In this document: in pieces, positions 18,246-26,140 of the stretch
Numbering within the stretch: the first letter of the stretch is position 1
Layout of the letters: every line of letters begins with the position of its first letter
From: Nocardia concava NBRC 100430
Lineage (GTDB): Bacteria > Actinomycetota > Actinomycetes > Mycobacteriales > Mycobacteriaceae
DNA length: 64,000 bases
Assembly: GCF_000308815.1 (NCBI RefSeq)
Contig: NZ_BAFX01000108.1
Span: 83,149-147,148, forward strand
Reading direction: 5' to 3'
Made by a program: the position numbers and the translations under genes
The notes under the pieces: model-generated
The model's input: the letters and a program-made list of their open reading frames with translations, nothing else
The model's database searches: none
What the model was told of the DNA's origin: nothing

Positions 18246-20687
18246 TCAGGGGCGATTCGCGTTGCGGGCGGTGCCGCGGTGGGCGGTGACCGTGGTGGGG
18301 TCCTCGGGCCAGGCGTGTTTGGGGTAGCGGCCGCGCAGGTCGGCGCGGACCTGGGGCCAGCCATTGCGCCAGAAGGACGGCAGATCGGCGGTGACGGCGA
18401 CCGGGCGCTGGGCGGGTGAGAGCAGGTGCAGCAGGATCGAGACGCGGCCGCCCGCCAGGCGCGGGGGTTCGGTCCAGCCGAAGATCTCCTGCACCTTGAC
18501 CGCGAGGACGGGCGGGTCGGCGGTGTAGTCGAGGCGGACCCGGCTGCCGGAGGGGACCTCGAGGCGTTCGGGGGCGAGGTCGTCGAAGTGGGCGGCCTCG
18601 GGCCACGGGAGCAGGCGGCGCAGGGCCTGTCCGGCGTCGATGCGTTCCAGGTCGGTGCGGCGGCGGGCGGTGGAAAGCTCCGGGGCGAGCCAGGTTTCGG
18701 CCTCGGCGAGCAGGGTGTCGTCGTCGACGGCGGGCCAGGGCGCGCCGAGGGTGCGGTGCAGGAAGCCCAGGCGTTGACGCAGGGAGAGGGCGTCCTCGTT
18801 CCAGCGCAGCAGGTTCAGACCCTCGGCACGCAGGCCGCGCAGCAGGGCGGCCGACAGCAGGGCCGGGTCGGGTGCGGGTAAAGGCTTCTCCGACAGCGTG
18901 ATCGCGCCGAGGCGTTCCGCTCGCCGGGCCACCACGGTGCCGTCCACCCAGTCGACCTCGTCGACGGTGTCGAGCAGGTTCGCCGCGGCCCGGCGGGCCA
19001 GTCGTTCATCGGCCTTGGCCGCCAATCTGATTCGGCCTTCCGACTGGCCGGGATCGCGGCCCGCGACCGCGATGGCCAGCCATTCCGAGTCGCCGAGCCC
19101 GCTGCCCGGCGGCAGGGTCAGCGCGGTGCCGCCCGCCATCAGATAGCTGGTCGAGCCCGGGGCGCGGCGGCGGGCCAGTCGTTCCGGATAGGCCAGTGCC
19201 GCAACGAGAGCCGGATCGTCGACGCCCTCGCCGTGTACCAGTTTCGCGAGGCGTTCGGCCTCGCGCTGCCAGCGGGCGGGGCGTTCGGCGCGCAGAGTCC
19301 GAAGCACCGCGAGCAGATCGACTCCAGGCGCGAGCGAGTCGTCGTCGAGCAGGGCGACCACCTCGGCCGCCGCCCGCGCTCCGACCTCGGCCGCGCCATC
19401 GAGCAGGGCCCGTGCCAGCCGGGGATGCAGACCGATCGAGGCCATGCGACGGCCTCGATCCGTCACTCCCCCATGGTCGTCCACCGCGTCCAGCGCCCGC
19501 AGCACGGCCCGCCCGGCCGCCAGTCCGCCCGCCGGGGGCGCGTCCCACCAGGCGAGGCCCTGGCCGTCGACAGTCCCCCAGCAGGCCAATTCCAATGCCA
19601 GCCTGGTCAGGTCGGCCGTGCGGATCTCGGGCTCCGGGTAGGCGGGCAGGGTGGCGTGCTCGTATTCCGGCCAGCACCGCCACGCGTGACCGGGCCCCTC
19701 GCGGCCCGCGCGTCCGGCTCGCTGTTCGGCGACAGCCGCCGAAACCCGCACGGTCGCAAGGCCGGAAAGGCCGCGACGATGATCGATGCGGGGCACCCGC
19801 GCCAATCCCGAGTCCACCACGGCCCGCACGCCGGGCACGGTCAGGCTGGATTCGGCGACCGCGGTGGACAGGACGACCCGCCGCCGCGCACCCGCCCGCA
19901 GCGCGGTGTCCTGTGCGGCGGCGGAGAGCCTGCCGTGCAGCGGCAGCACGTCCACGTCGTGCAGTCCCGAGAGCCGTTCGGCCGTGCGCCGGATCTCACC
20001 CGCGCCCGGCAGGAATACCAGCACGTCACCCTCGGTGTCGGCCAACGCCATTCGCGTGACCCGGGCCACCTGCTGCTCGATGCGCTCGCGGGCCAGCGGC
20101 GGCACGTAGTCCATCGCCACCGGATAGGCCCGCCCACGCACCTCCAATACCGGTGCGGCCGCGCCCTCTCCGCCGAGCAGGGCCGAAAGCCGTTCCGCCG
20201 CAACGGTCGCCGAGGTGGCCAGCACCCGCAGGTCCGGTCGCAGCCCGGCGCGTGCGTCCAGCAGCAGGGCCAGCAGCAGGTCGGCGTCGAGGTGGCGTTC
20301 ATGGCATTCGTCGAGCACCACCACGTCCACGCCGCCCAGTTCCGGATCGCCCTGCAGCCGTCGCACCAGCAGCCCGGAGGTCACCACCTCGATCCGGGTC
20401 CGGGGACCGATCTTCCGGTCGCCGCGCACCGAGTACCCGACGGTCTCGCCCACCCGCTCCCCCAGCAGCGCGGCCATTCGCCCGGCCGCCGCCCGCGCGG
20501 CCAACCGGCGCGGTTCGGCCACCACCACGCGTCCCGCGGTACCGGCGGCCAGCGCCAAAGGCACCAGGGTCGTCTTGCCGGTGCCCGGCGGCGCGACCAG
20601 CACGGCGGTGCCGCGGTCGGTCAGCGTTCCCGCGATCTCGTCGAGGGCCGCGCGAACGGGCAGGTCGGGTAGGTCAGGCAGCTTCAT
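18246..20687 (-). CDS. hrpB: ATP-dependent RNA/DNA helicase HrpB
   Basis: This 813-residue DEAH/DExH helicase has the expected motifs in order: Walker A APPGTGKTT near residue 35, motif Ia AEPRRLAARAAA, motif II LDECHERHLDADLLL (DECH), motif III ATSAT, and motif VI QRAGRAGREGPG. The C-terminal region (DRARLLP-type and PSGSRVRLDY) is the HrpB-specific domain. The length fits the family. The role of bacterial HrpB in RNA processing is poorly defined. The ATG at 20687 opens the conserved MKLPDLPDLPVRAALDEI; the longer upstream frame lacks similarity. The promoter side faces a 6C RNA gene. Confidence 0.92.
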   Translation of the reverse strand: MKLPDLPDLPVRAALDEIAGTLTDRGTAVLVAPPGTGKTTLVPLALAAGTAGRVVVAEPRRLAARAAAGRMAALLGERVGETVGYSVRGDRKIGPRTRIEVVTSGLLVRRLQGDPELGGVDVVVLDECHERHLDADLLLALLLDARAGLRPDLRVLATSATVAAERLSALLGGEGAAAPVLEVRGRAYPVAMDYVPPLARERIEQQVARVTRMALADTEGDVLVFLPGAGEIRRTAERLSGLHDVDVLPLHGRLSAAAQDTALRAGARRRVVLSTAVAESSLTVPGVRAVVDSGLARVPRIDHRRGLSGLATVRVSAAVAEQRAGRAGREGPGHAWRCWPEYEHATLPAYPEPEIRTADLTRLALELACWGTVDGQGLAWWDAPPAGGLAAGRAVLRALDAVDDHGGVTDRGRRMASIGLHPRLARALLDGAAEVGARAAAEVVALLDDDSLAPGVDLLAVLRTLRAERPARWQREAERLAKLVHGEGVDDPALVAALAYPERLARRRAPGSTSYLMAGGTALTLPPGSGLGDSEWLAIAVAGRDPGQSEGRIRLAAKADERLARRAAANLLDTVDEVDWVDGTVVARRAERLGAITLSEKPLPAPDPALLSAALLRGLRAEGLNLLRWNEDALSLRQRLGFLHRTLGAPWPAVDDDTLLAEAETWLAPELSTARRRTDLERIDAGQALRRLLPWPEAAHFDDLAPERLEVPSGSRVRLDYTADPPVLAVKVQEIFGWTEPPRLAGGRVSILLHLLSPAQRPVAVTADLPSFWRNGWPQVRADLRGRYPKHAWPEDPTTVTAHRGTARNANRP

Positions 20688-20836
20688 GTCCGCCCCAGTC
20701 TGCCGGTCGCCGCGGACGGCCACCAAGCCGGGCGGGGCCCGCCGAATCGGGCGGCGACACAGGCGCGCCGGGGGCCGAATCACGCCACGAAACGCAACCG
20801 ATTGGGGTTCAGTCGATTTCGTTGCTCACATGAGAC

Positions 20837-20867
20837 TTGCCAACGAGGCGGGGTATGTCCGTATGAT
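20837..20867 (+). promoter_or_regulatory. probable promoter of the 6C RNA
   Basis: A TATGAT -10 element at 20862-20867 is preceded by TTGCCA at 20837-20842, 19 bases upstream. A start about seven bases after the -10 would begin the transcript at the first hairpin of the 6C RNA. The element is inferred by eye; the spacing is slightly long. Confidence 0.45.
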
Positions 20868-20873
20868 CTTGCC

Positions 20874-20992
20874 CGGGCCACCTGTTCACTCCCCCCCAGA
20901 ACTAGGTGGGCCCGTATCAGTGGCCATTCGATGGCCACGACGATAGTGACGTCGCCGGGCCAACTCCCCCCCTTCGCCCGGCGACGTTGCTG
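20874..20992 (+). ncRNA. 6C small RNA
   Basis: Two strong hairpins each carry a run of seven C in the loop, the hallmark of the actinobacterial 6C RNA (Rfam 6C; B11 in Mycobacterium tuberculosis). Hairpin 1 pairs GGGCCACCTGTTC (20875-20887) with GAACTAGGTGGGCCC (20899-20913) around the loop ACTCCCCCCCA. Hairpin 3 pairs 12 bases perfectly (20949-20960 with 20976-20987) around a loop with CTCCCCCCC. Between them is a third perfect stem, GTGGCCAT-TCG-ATGGCCAC (20920-20938). A promoter-like TATGAT precedes it. In mycobacteria the C-loops bind G-rich mRNA leaders and affect DNA replication and secretion genes; that role here is by homology. The exact ends are estimates. Confidence 0.88.
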
Positions 20993-21004
20993 TTCGGGGC
21001 GGGA

Positions 21005-21835
21005 TCACCGGTCGATCAGGCCGACATCCAGGTCGACGACCAGACCGAAGTGATCACTCGCCCACACGCCCTCGACCGGTTTGTCGAATGCCAAGGCCGC
21101 GCTCAGGACCCCGGCGAAGGCGTCGGGGTGTGCGAGGGGCGCGCCGACGAAGACGTAGTCGATGCGCCGGCGGTATCCGGGCTGGCGAATCAGTAGATCG
21201 ATGTCCTCGGTCGCGTTGGGATTCGTGGAATCCCAGGTGTAGCCGGGTCCCGATCCGGCGATCTCCCATGCGTCGTGGAAGTGGGTGCTGTGCCCGTTCA
21301 AGGACTGCTTGCCGGTCAGGTAGCGGATGCTCGCCGAATCGGGCGCCGCGTTGAAGTCACCGGCGATGACGGTCGGCAGCGCGGTCCGGTGCCGGGCCTC
21401 CAGGTCGGTGACCGCGAGTACCTGCCGCTCCCGCTGCGCCTCGGCCTCGGGGCGGAACGAAGTGGTGGGCGCGATGAACAGGACCTCGCCGAGTTCGCCC
21501 ACCGGCACCCGCGCGGCCAGCGTGAACCACGGCAGGTCCAGCGCGCCGGCTCCGCGCATGTCCAGGATTTCGACGAGGCGGTGCGGATGGCGGGTGGCGA
21601 TCGCGGTGCCGCCGTATCGATCCGCGTACGGCGGCACCGACATCGCCTCGAACTGGTCCGCGCCCGTCAGGCCGGTCCCGTCGATCAACTCGGCCAGCTG
21701 ACCGGGCAATACCTCCTGGAACGCCACCAGATCCGGTTCCAGCTGCCGCAATCCGCTATTGATCACCGAGGTCCGGGCGGCCGCCTCACCTCGGTTGTTC
21801 CAGACGTTCAAGGTCATTACGCGCAAGGTCGTCAT
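21005..21835 (-). CDS. endonuclease/exonuclease/phosphatase family protein
   Basis: This 276-residue protein has the full set of EEP catalytic motifs: MTLNVWN (Asn), AFQEV (metal-binding Glu), AGDFNAAPDS (Asp and Asn), RRIDYVFVG (Asp) and ASDHFGLVVDLD (Asp-His pair). It is therefore a metal-dependent phosphoesterase, acting on nucleic acid, phosphoinositide or another phosphodiester; the substrate is not evident. No signal peptide is seen, so it is probably cytosolic. The ATG at 21835 begins MTTLRVMTLNVW, as in relatives. Confidence 0.88.
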   Translation of the reverse strand: MTTLRVMTLNVWNNRGEAAARTSVINSGLRQLEPDLVAFQEVLPGQLAELIDGTGLTGADQFEAMSVPPYADRYGGTAIATRHPHRLVEILDMRGAGALDLPWFTLAARVPVGELGEVLFIAPTTSFRPEAEAQRERQVLAVTDLEARHRTALPTVIAGDFNAAPDSASIRYLTGKQSLNGHSTHFHDAWEIAGSGPGYTWDSTNPNATEDIDLLIRQPGYRRRIDYVFVGAPLAHPDAFAGVLSAALAFDKPVEGVWASDHFGLVVDLDVGLIDR

Positions 21836-21927
21836 GCGAATCCCCTTCCGGACAAGCCTGTTTCAGGGCCTCCCTTCCAGGGTCCGACCGTGCGTCGCCG
21901 CCCGCCACCCGCGGTGGTCAGCGCCCG

Positions 21928-22302
21928 TTACTGCGCCCAGGGCGGGCTGACCCGCTCACCACCGGGGGCCTGGGCGTAGGCGCCGACGGGCAGGATGGCC
22001 ACGGCTTCGAACGGCTCATCGCCGGGCACCGACAGCTTGAATACCGTTTCGGGCGGAATCACCAGGGCATCACCGGCCACGAAATCACTTGTCTCGCCGT
22101 CGATCTCGATTCGAGCCGCACCGGCGAGCGCGACGAAGATCTCTTCGCGGGAAACAGCGTGCGCGTGGCCGGGATTGCCGGGCTCCAGGGTGAACCGCCA
22201 CACGCTGTTCTCCTTGGATCCGCGGCTGGGTGCGGCCAGTCCGATCGCGGTCATGAGGGGGGCCTCGAAGGTGGGCGCGTCCGCGAATTTGATGAGTGGC
22301 AT
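21928..22302 (-). CDS. small cupin-domain protein
   Basis: This 124-residue single cupin has motif 1-like HAHAVSREEIFVALAG (metal-type His, His, Glu) and motif 2-like GDALVIPPETVFKLSV. The ATG at 22302 has GGGAGA close upstream. It is divergent from the MarR gene, with a TTCAAC/GTTGAA operator between them, so it is probably the target of that regulator. Small cupins of this kind are oxygenases, isomerases or ligand binders; the reaction cannot be told. Confidence 0.82.
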   Translation of the reverse strand: MPLIKFADAPTFEAPLMTAIGLAAPSRGSKENSVWRFTLEPGNPGHAHAVSREEIFVALAGAARIEIDGETSDFVAGDALVIPPETVFKLSVPGDEPFEAVAILPVGAYAQAPGGERVSPPWAQ

Positions 22303-22317
22303 GATCTCTCCCAGATG

Positions 22318-22346
22318 TTCAACCAAGGTGTTCAACTGTGGTTGAA
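22318..22346. promoter_or_regulatory. MarR operator in the divergent cupin/marR promoter region
   Basis: TTCAAC (22331-22336) and GTTGAA (22341-22346) form a perfect inverted repeat with a four-base spacer. A further TTCAACC at 22318-22324 gives a third half-site. The cluster lies 16 bases before the cupin start on one side and 30 bases before the MarR start on the other, an ideal place for a MarR dimer to repress both. Confidence 0.6.
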
Positions 22347-22376
22347 TATATGTCCGGAGGAAAGGAGCGTCAACCC

Positions 22377-22823
22377 ATGGATTTCGGCGTGCTACTCGGC
22401 CAGGCCTATCAGTCCTTCGTGCAGCAGCTGCACGCCCATCTCGCCGAGCGCGGCCACGAGGTCCTCGGCGCGTCCTACGGTTACGTGCTGCGCGCCCTGG
22501 CCGAATCGCCCTGCACCGCCAGCCGTTTGGGCGAACAACTCGGCATCACCGCACAGGGCGCGGCCAAGGTCGTCGACGAAATGGTCCGCCACGGCTACGT
22601 GGAACGCCGCCCCGACCCCGCCGACAAACGCGCCAAACTCCTGCACCTCGCGCCCCGCGGCGAGGACATGCTCGCCACCGTCCGCGACTTCCACGCCGCC
22701 TACGAACGCCGCCTCGCCGAGCGCGTCGGACCCGCACGGGTGGCGACCACCCGCGCGGTACTCACCGAAATCACCGACGAGGCAAGCGAATCCGGCCGAA
22801 ATCGAGCCTTCCGCCCGCTGTGA
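22377..22823 (+). CDS. MarR-family transcriptional regulator
   Basis: This 148-residue protein has the winged-helix pattern of MarR proteins: SYGYVLRALAESPCTASRLGEQLGITAQGAAKVVDEMVRHGYVERRPDPADKRAKLLHLAPRG, where the DxRxK-type wing is PDPADKRAK. The ATG at 22377 has GGAAAGGAG about nine bases upstream and is preferred to a GTG at 22338. It is divergent from a cupin gene over a palindromic site. The inducing ligand is unknown. Confidence 0.9.
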   Translation: MDFGVLLGQAYQSFVQQLHAHLAERGHEVLGASYGYVLRALAESPCTASRLGEQLGITAQGAAKVVDEMVRHGYVERRPDPADKRAKLLHLAPRGEDMLATVRDFHAAYERRLAERVGPARVATTRAVLTEITDEASESGRNRAFRPL

Positions 22824-22829
22824 CCGCGC

Positions 22830-23990
22830 TCAAGCGCGCGGCAGGAAGGCGTCGAGCGCCTCGGCCATCAGCGCGGGCTGCTCGAGACTCTGCATGTGCG
22901 GGGTCCCCGGCAGCTCCCGGTACTCGGCCACGGGAATGCGCTCGGCGATGCCCTTCATGATCGCGGGCGTGGTCGAGGCGTCGAGTTCACCGGCCAGAAT
23001 CAGCACCGGAGATGCGAAGTCCGACAGCCGATCCCGCACCTCGAGCCCGATGAAGGCGCGCCAGGCCGCGGCCCAGTCGACAGAGTTGCCGCGCAGCACC
23101 TGTTCGCGGGCGTAGCGCACCGGCCAGGAGTTCTCCGCCAGGAACCCGGGGGTGAACCAGCGGGTGAGCGACGGTGCGACCTGGGCGGGCATGCCGTCCA
23201 CCTCGCCGGAACGTGCGCGGCCCTCGAAGGCGTCGAAGGGGAAATCGGTGGTGGCCGCCAGCGTCAGCGACGCGACCCGCTCCGGCGCGTCGACCGCCGC
23301 GGCCTGCGCGATCCCGCCGCCGTAGGAGAGGCCGACCACGTGCGCGCTCTCCAGCCCGAGAGCATCCATGACGCCGATCAGATCCCGTCCGGCCTGGGCC
23401 ATCGTGTGCGGGCTGGGCGCACCCGCGGCCCACCCGTGCCCGCGAATGTCGTAGGCGAAAACCCTTCGGCCGGTGGACAACCGGCGCATGACCTCGTCCC
23501 ACATCCGCCAGTCCAGGCCCAGCGCGTGCGCCAGCAGCACCGTCGGGCCCTCGTCCCCGCGCCGGGCCACCACCGTCTGGTGATCGGCCAGTTCGATCCG
23601 GCGCAGCTCGGCGGGCCGGTCCAAACCCTCTGCGGCGAGCACTTCGTCGATCACGGCGACGGCGTTGAGGGCGCGCGGGAATCCGGCGTACACCGAGGCG
23701 TGTTCGGCCAGGGCGAGCAGTTCCGCGGCGTCGACGCCGTGGCGCAGCGCGGCGCGCACGTGCGTTCCCAGCTGCCGCTCGGATCCGCCGAGCGCGATCA
23801 GCATCGATACGGTGGCCAGTTCGCGCCTGGCCCGGCTCAATTCGGGGTGCGAGAGGGTGCCGCCGAATGCACCCTCGATCATCGCATCGAACAGGTGCGG
23901 AGCGCGGCGGCGCAGGTCGGCCTGCGCGTGGTCGGCGTCCGCGCCGATCAGTGCCGCGTACTCGCGGCGGCCTTTGTCGAAACGCTGCAT
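22830..23990 (-). CDS. fusion of carboxymuconolactone decarboxylase domain (N-term) and alpha/beta hydrolase (C-term), PcaC-PcaD order
   Basis: Residues 1 to about 125 match the CMD fold of 4-carboxymuconolactone decarboxylase (RRELATVSMLIALGG, QLGTHVRAALRHG, YAGFPRALNA; no CxxC). Residues about 135-386 form an alpha/beta hydrolase like 3-oxoadipate enol-lactonase, with nucleophile Ser222 in GLSYG, acid Asp337 in AGELDAS and His365 in GTPHMQS. Together they could do two consecutive steps of the beta-ketoadipate pathway. In the known fusion PcaL the lactonase comes first; here the order is reversed. No other pca gene is nearby, so a different substrate is possible. The ATG at 23990 begins MQRFDKGRREY, a PcaC-like start. 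Confidence 0.85.
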   Translation of the reverse strand: MQRFDKGRREYAALIGADADHAQADLRRRAPHLFDAMIEGAFGGTLSHPELSRARRELATVSMLIALGGSERQLGTHVRAALRHGVDAAELLALAEHASVYAGFPRALNAVAVIDEVLAAEGLDRPAELRRIELADHQTVVARRGDEGPTVLLAHALGLDWRMWDEVMRRLSTGRRVFAYDIRGHGWAAGAPSPHTMAQAGRDLIGVMDALGLESAHVVGLSYGGGIAQAAAVDAPERVASLTLAATTDFPFDAFEGRARSGEVDGMPAQVAPSLTRWFTPGFLAENSWPVRYAREQVLRGNSVDWAAAWRAFIGLEVRDRLSDFASPVLILAGELDASTTPAIMKGIAERIPVAEYRELPGTPHMQSLEQPALMAEALDAFLPRA

Positions 23991-24206
23991 GGGTGGTGGA
24001 CTCCTCTTGGTTCGTCTGATCGCGGCTTCGCCTCCTCCAAGCTAGGAGCGCGAAACACCTGGGAGAGGGGGCTTTTCACGCCAGCGGAGGGGCGGTCCGC
24101 GCCATGCGCGCGTTTGCTCACCATTCGGAATCGGTGGCGGGGAGCGTCCGGTTCTGGCGCGTGCGGTCCCCTTTCGGCGGGTGCGGGCCGACCTAGGGTC
24201 GGAGAC

Positions 24207-24461
24207 ATGTCATCCGTCGAGGAGGAACGCGCGGTGAGGAGCCTTGCGCCGAGCGTCGTTCGCAGTCTGCTCCATAACGGCGTCGTCATTCGCGGTGTCG
24301 CGCTGGCGGTCGCGACGGTCGTGCTGATCGCGTTGCGGCATCCGACCTGGGTTCCGTATTCGGTCAGCGCCTATGCCGTCTGGAACGCGGCGGCGCTGAC
24401 GCTCAATGCCGCACGCGCGGCGGCGGGCCCGGCCGCTCGCGCGGCGGCGCGGCCCTCGTAG
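24207..24461 (+). CDS. small membrane protein, hypothetical
   Basis: This 84-residue frame begins at an ATG with GGAG only two bases upstream. It has one clear hydrophobic helix (GVALAVATVVLIALRHP), a second weaker one (SAYAVWNAAALTLNAARAA) and an Ala/Arg tail. It ends 32 bases before the AhpD-like gene on the same strand, so they may be co-transcribed. I do not recognise a family. It could be a chance frame, but the hydrophobic pattern and its position after a quiet stretch favour a gene. Confidence 0.5.
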   Translation: MSSVEEERAVRSLAPSVVRSLLHNGVVIRGVALAVATVVLIALRHPTWVPYSVSAYAVWNAAALTLNAARAAAGPAARAAARPS

Positions 24462-24493
24462 CCGACACGATTCACACGAGAAAGGTGAGAGAG

Positions 24494-24988
24494 ATGATCG
24501 CTCCGGTCGAGACCCATCGGCTGCTGGACGAGGTGCGCCGGCGCACGGGCCGGGTGCCGAATATGACCAAGGTGATGGCCAATTCGTCCGCGGTGCTGGA
24601 GGGTTACCTCGGGCTGGCCGGCGCGCTGAAGCAGGGCACGCTGCCCGCGCCCACCTCCGAGCGCATCGCCCTGGCGGTCGGCGCGGCCAATGAGTGCGCG
24701 TATTGCGTTGCGGCGCATACCTTCACGGGCAAGCGGGTCGCCAAGCTCAGCGACGCGGAGATCGAGGCGGCGAAGCACGGCACCTCCGGGGACGCGAAGG
24801 AGGCCGCGGCGGTCGCATTCGCGCGGGAGCTGACCGAGAGCCGCGGCAAGGCCGATCCGGCCGAGGCGCTGGCGGCGGGGTGGACGCAGGAGCAGGTGCT
24901 GGAGATCGTCGCCCTGGTGGCGCTGCAGACGCTCACCAACTACGTCAACAAGGTGGCCGGGACCGAGAACGACTGGCCCGCGCCGTAA
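24494..24988 (+). CDS. AhpD-like carboxymuconolactone decarboxylase family protein (peroxidase core)
   Basis: This 164-residue helical protein has the AhpD core motif with Glu67, Cys68, Cys71 and His75 (NECAYCVAAH), a redox-active CxxC pair with a proton relay. Such proteins reduce peroxides or act as disulfide reductases; the physiological partner is not known. The N-terminal GRVPNMTKVMANSSAVLEGYLGL is typical of this subfamily. The ATG at 24494 has AAAGG eight bases upstream, and a GTG at 24485 would add three residues. It may form a unit with the small membrane protein upstream; the broken AraC gene follows. Confidence 0.88.
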   Translation: MIAPVETHRLLDEVRRRTGRVPNMTKVMANSSAVLEGYLGLAGALKQGTLPAPTSERIALAVGAANECAYCVAAHTFTGKRVAKLSDAEIEAAKHGTSGDAKEAAAVAFARELTESRGKADPAEALAAGWTQEQVLEIVALVALQTLTNYVNKVAGTENDWPAP

Positions 24989-25069
24989 TCGGCTCGACCT
25001 GCGGGAATAGGCGGCCGGGGGCTCGGGTTGACGGGATTCCGAGAAGGATCCCGTGAGAAGGTGAGCGAG

Positions 25070-26140
25070 ATGGCCGATACGCTTCCAGGCCCGTCGAACG
25101 ACGTGGCGGAGCAGCGATCCCTGCCCCGGGCCGCCACCGTCTCCTCCCATCTGGCGAGTGTGCTGGCCGAGGCCGCGCTGGCGGCCGGAGCCGGGGACGG
25201 GCAGGTCGCGCAACTGCTGGGCCGGGATCCGGCGCGGCCGTCCGCCGACGATGAGCGGGTGCCGACGGTGACCGTGTCCCGGCTGTGGGAGTTGTTGCGG
25301 CGGCTGGCCGGGCCCGAGGCCGGGGTGCTGGCCGCCGAGCGGGCCGTGCGCGGGCGGCTGTATGTGTGGGATTACCTGATCAGCAATGCGCGCACGCTCG
25401 CCGAAGGGCTGCGTGACGCCGCGCGGTTCAACAGCACGATGTGCGATCCCGGTGTGGCGCTCGAGGTGGTCGAGGACGGATCCCTGCTCACGGCACGGTA
25501 TCTCGATATCCCGCATCGGGAGCCGATCGACGCGTTGAGCAAGGAATTCGCGCTCACGGTGACCGCGCGCCGCGCGCGGGAGGGGTTCGGGGAGGCGGGT
25601 GTGCCGGTGCGCGTGGACTTCTCGCATTCCGCGCCCGCGGATCGGCGGTATCTGGTTCGTGCGCTCGGCACCGGGAACCTGCATTTCGATCAGGGCCGCG
25701 ACGCCATCACGTTCCTCACCTCGAATTCGTCCGGAAGTTCCAATGATCCTGTGTTGCAGCAGATTCTGCTCTCGCACGCCCGGCAGGTGCTCGCCGCGTA
25801 GGGACCCGAGCCGAGCTGGATGGACTCCTTCCACACGCTGCTGCGCGCGACGCTGTCGGATTACAGCAATGACGGGTTGCGCTTGGACGAGGTGGCGGGG
25901 AAGCTGCGGCTCAGCCCGCGCACCCTGCAGCGGCGGCTGGCCGAGTACGGGACGACCTGGAGGGCGGAACTCGAGGGGGTGCGGCGGGATACGGCCGTCG
26001 CGCTGCTCAGCGATCGGGGTGTGGCCGTCGAGACGATCGCGGCGCAGCTGGGGTATCGGGATCGGCGGGTGCTGGCGCGGGCGTTTCGGCGCTGGACCGG
26101 TCAGTCGCCGGCGGAATTCCGGCGGGCACTGTCCAATTGA
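25070..26140 (+). pseudogene. AraC-family regulator interrupted by an in-frame TAG stop
   Basis: An ATG at 25070 opens 243 codons of an arabinose-binding-like sensor domain (GRLYVWDYLISNARTLAEGLRDA). The frame then meets TAG at 25799-25801 and continues in the same frame into a complete AraC helix-turn-helix domain (LRLDEVAGKLRLSPRTLQRRLAEYGTTW, ending LARAFRRWTGQSPAEFRR) to 26140. The intact paralogue at 28676-29716 aligns straight through this point, so one base change has cut the regulator between sensor and DNA-binding parts. An ATG at 25820 could restart a 106-residue DNA-binding fragment. A sequencing error or stop readthrough is possible. Its 3' end overlaps the convergent LuxR gene by 40 bases. 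Confidence 0.8.

Noticed and set aside
20830..20946. A 38-codon ORF before hrpB
   Set aside because: It runs through the promoter and hairpins of the 6C RNA and has no ribosome site.
24494..24988. Peroxiredoxin reductase AhpD of an ahpCD operon
   Set aside because: No ahpC or oxyR gene is adjacent, so only the AhpD-like fold and CxxC motif can be claimed.
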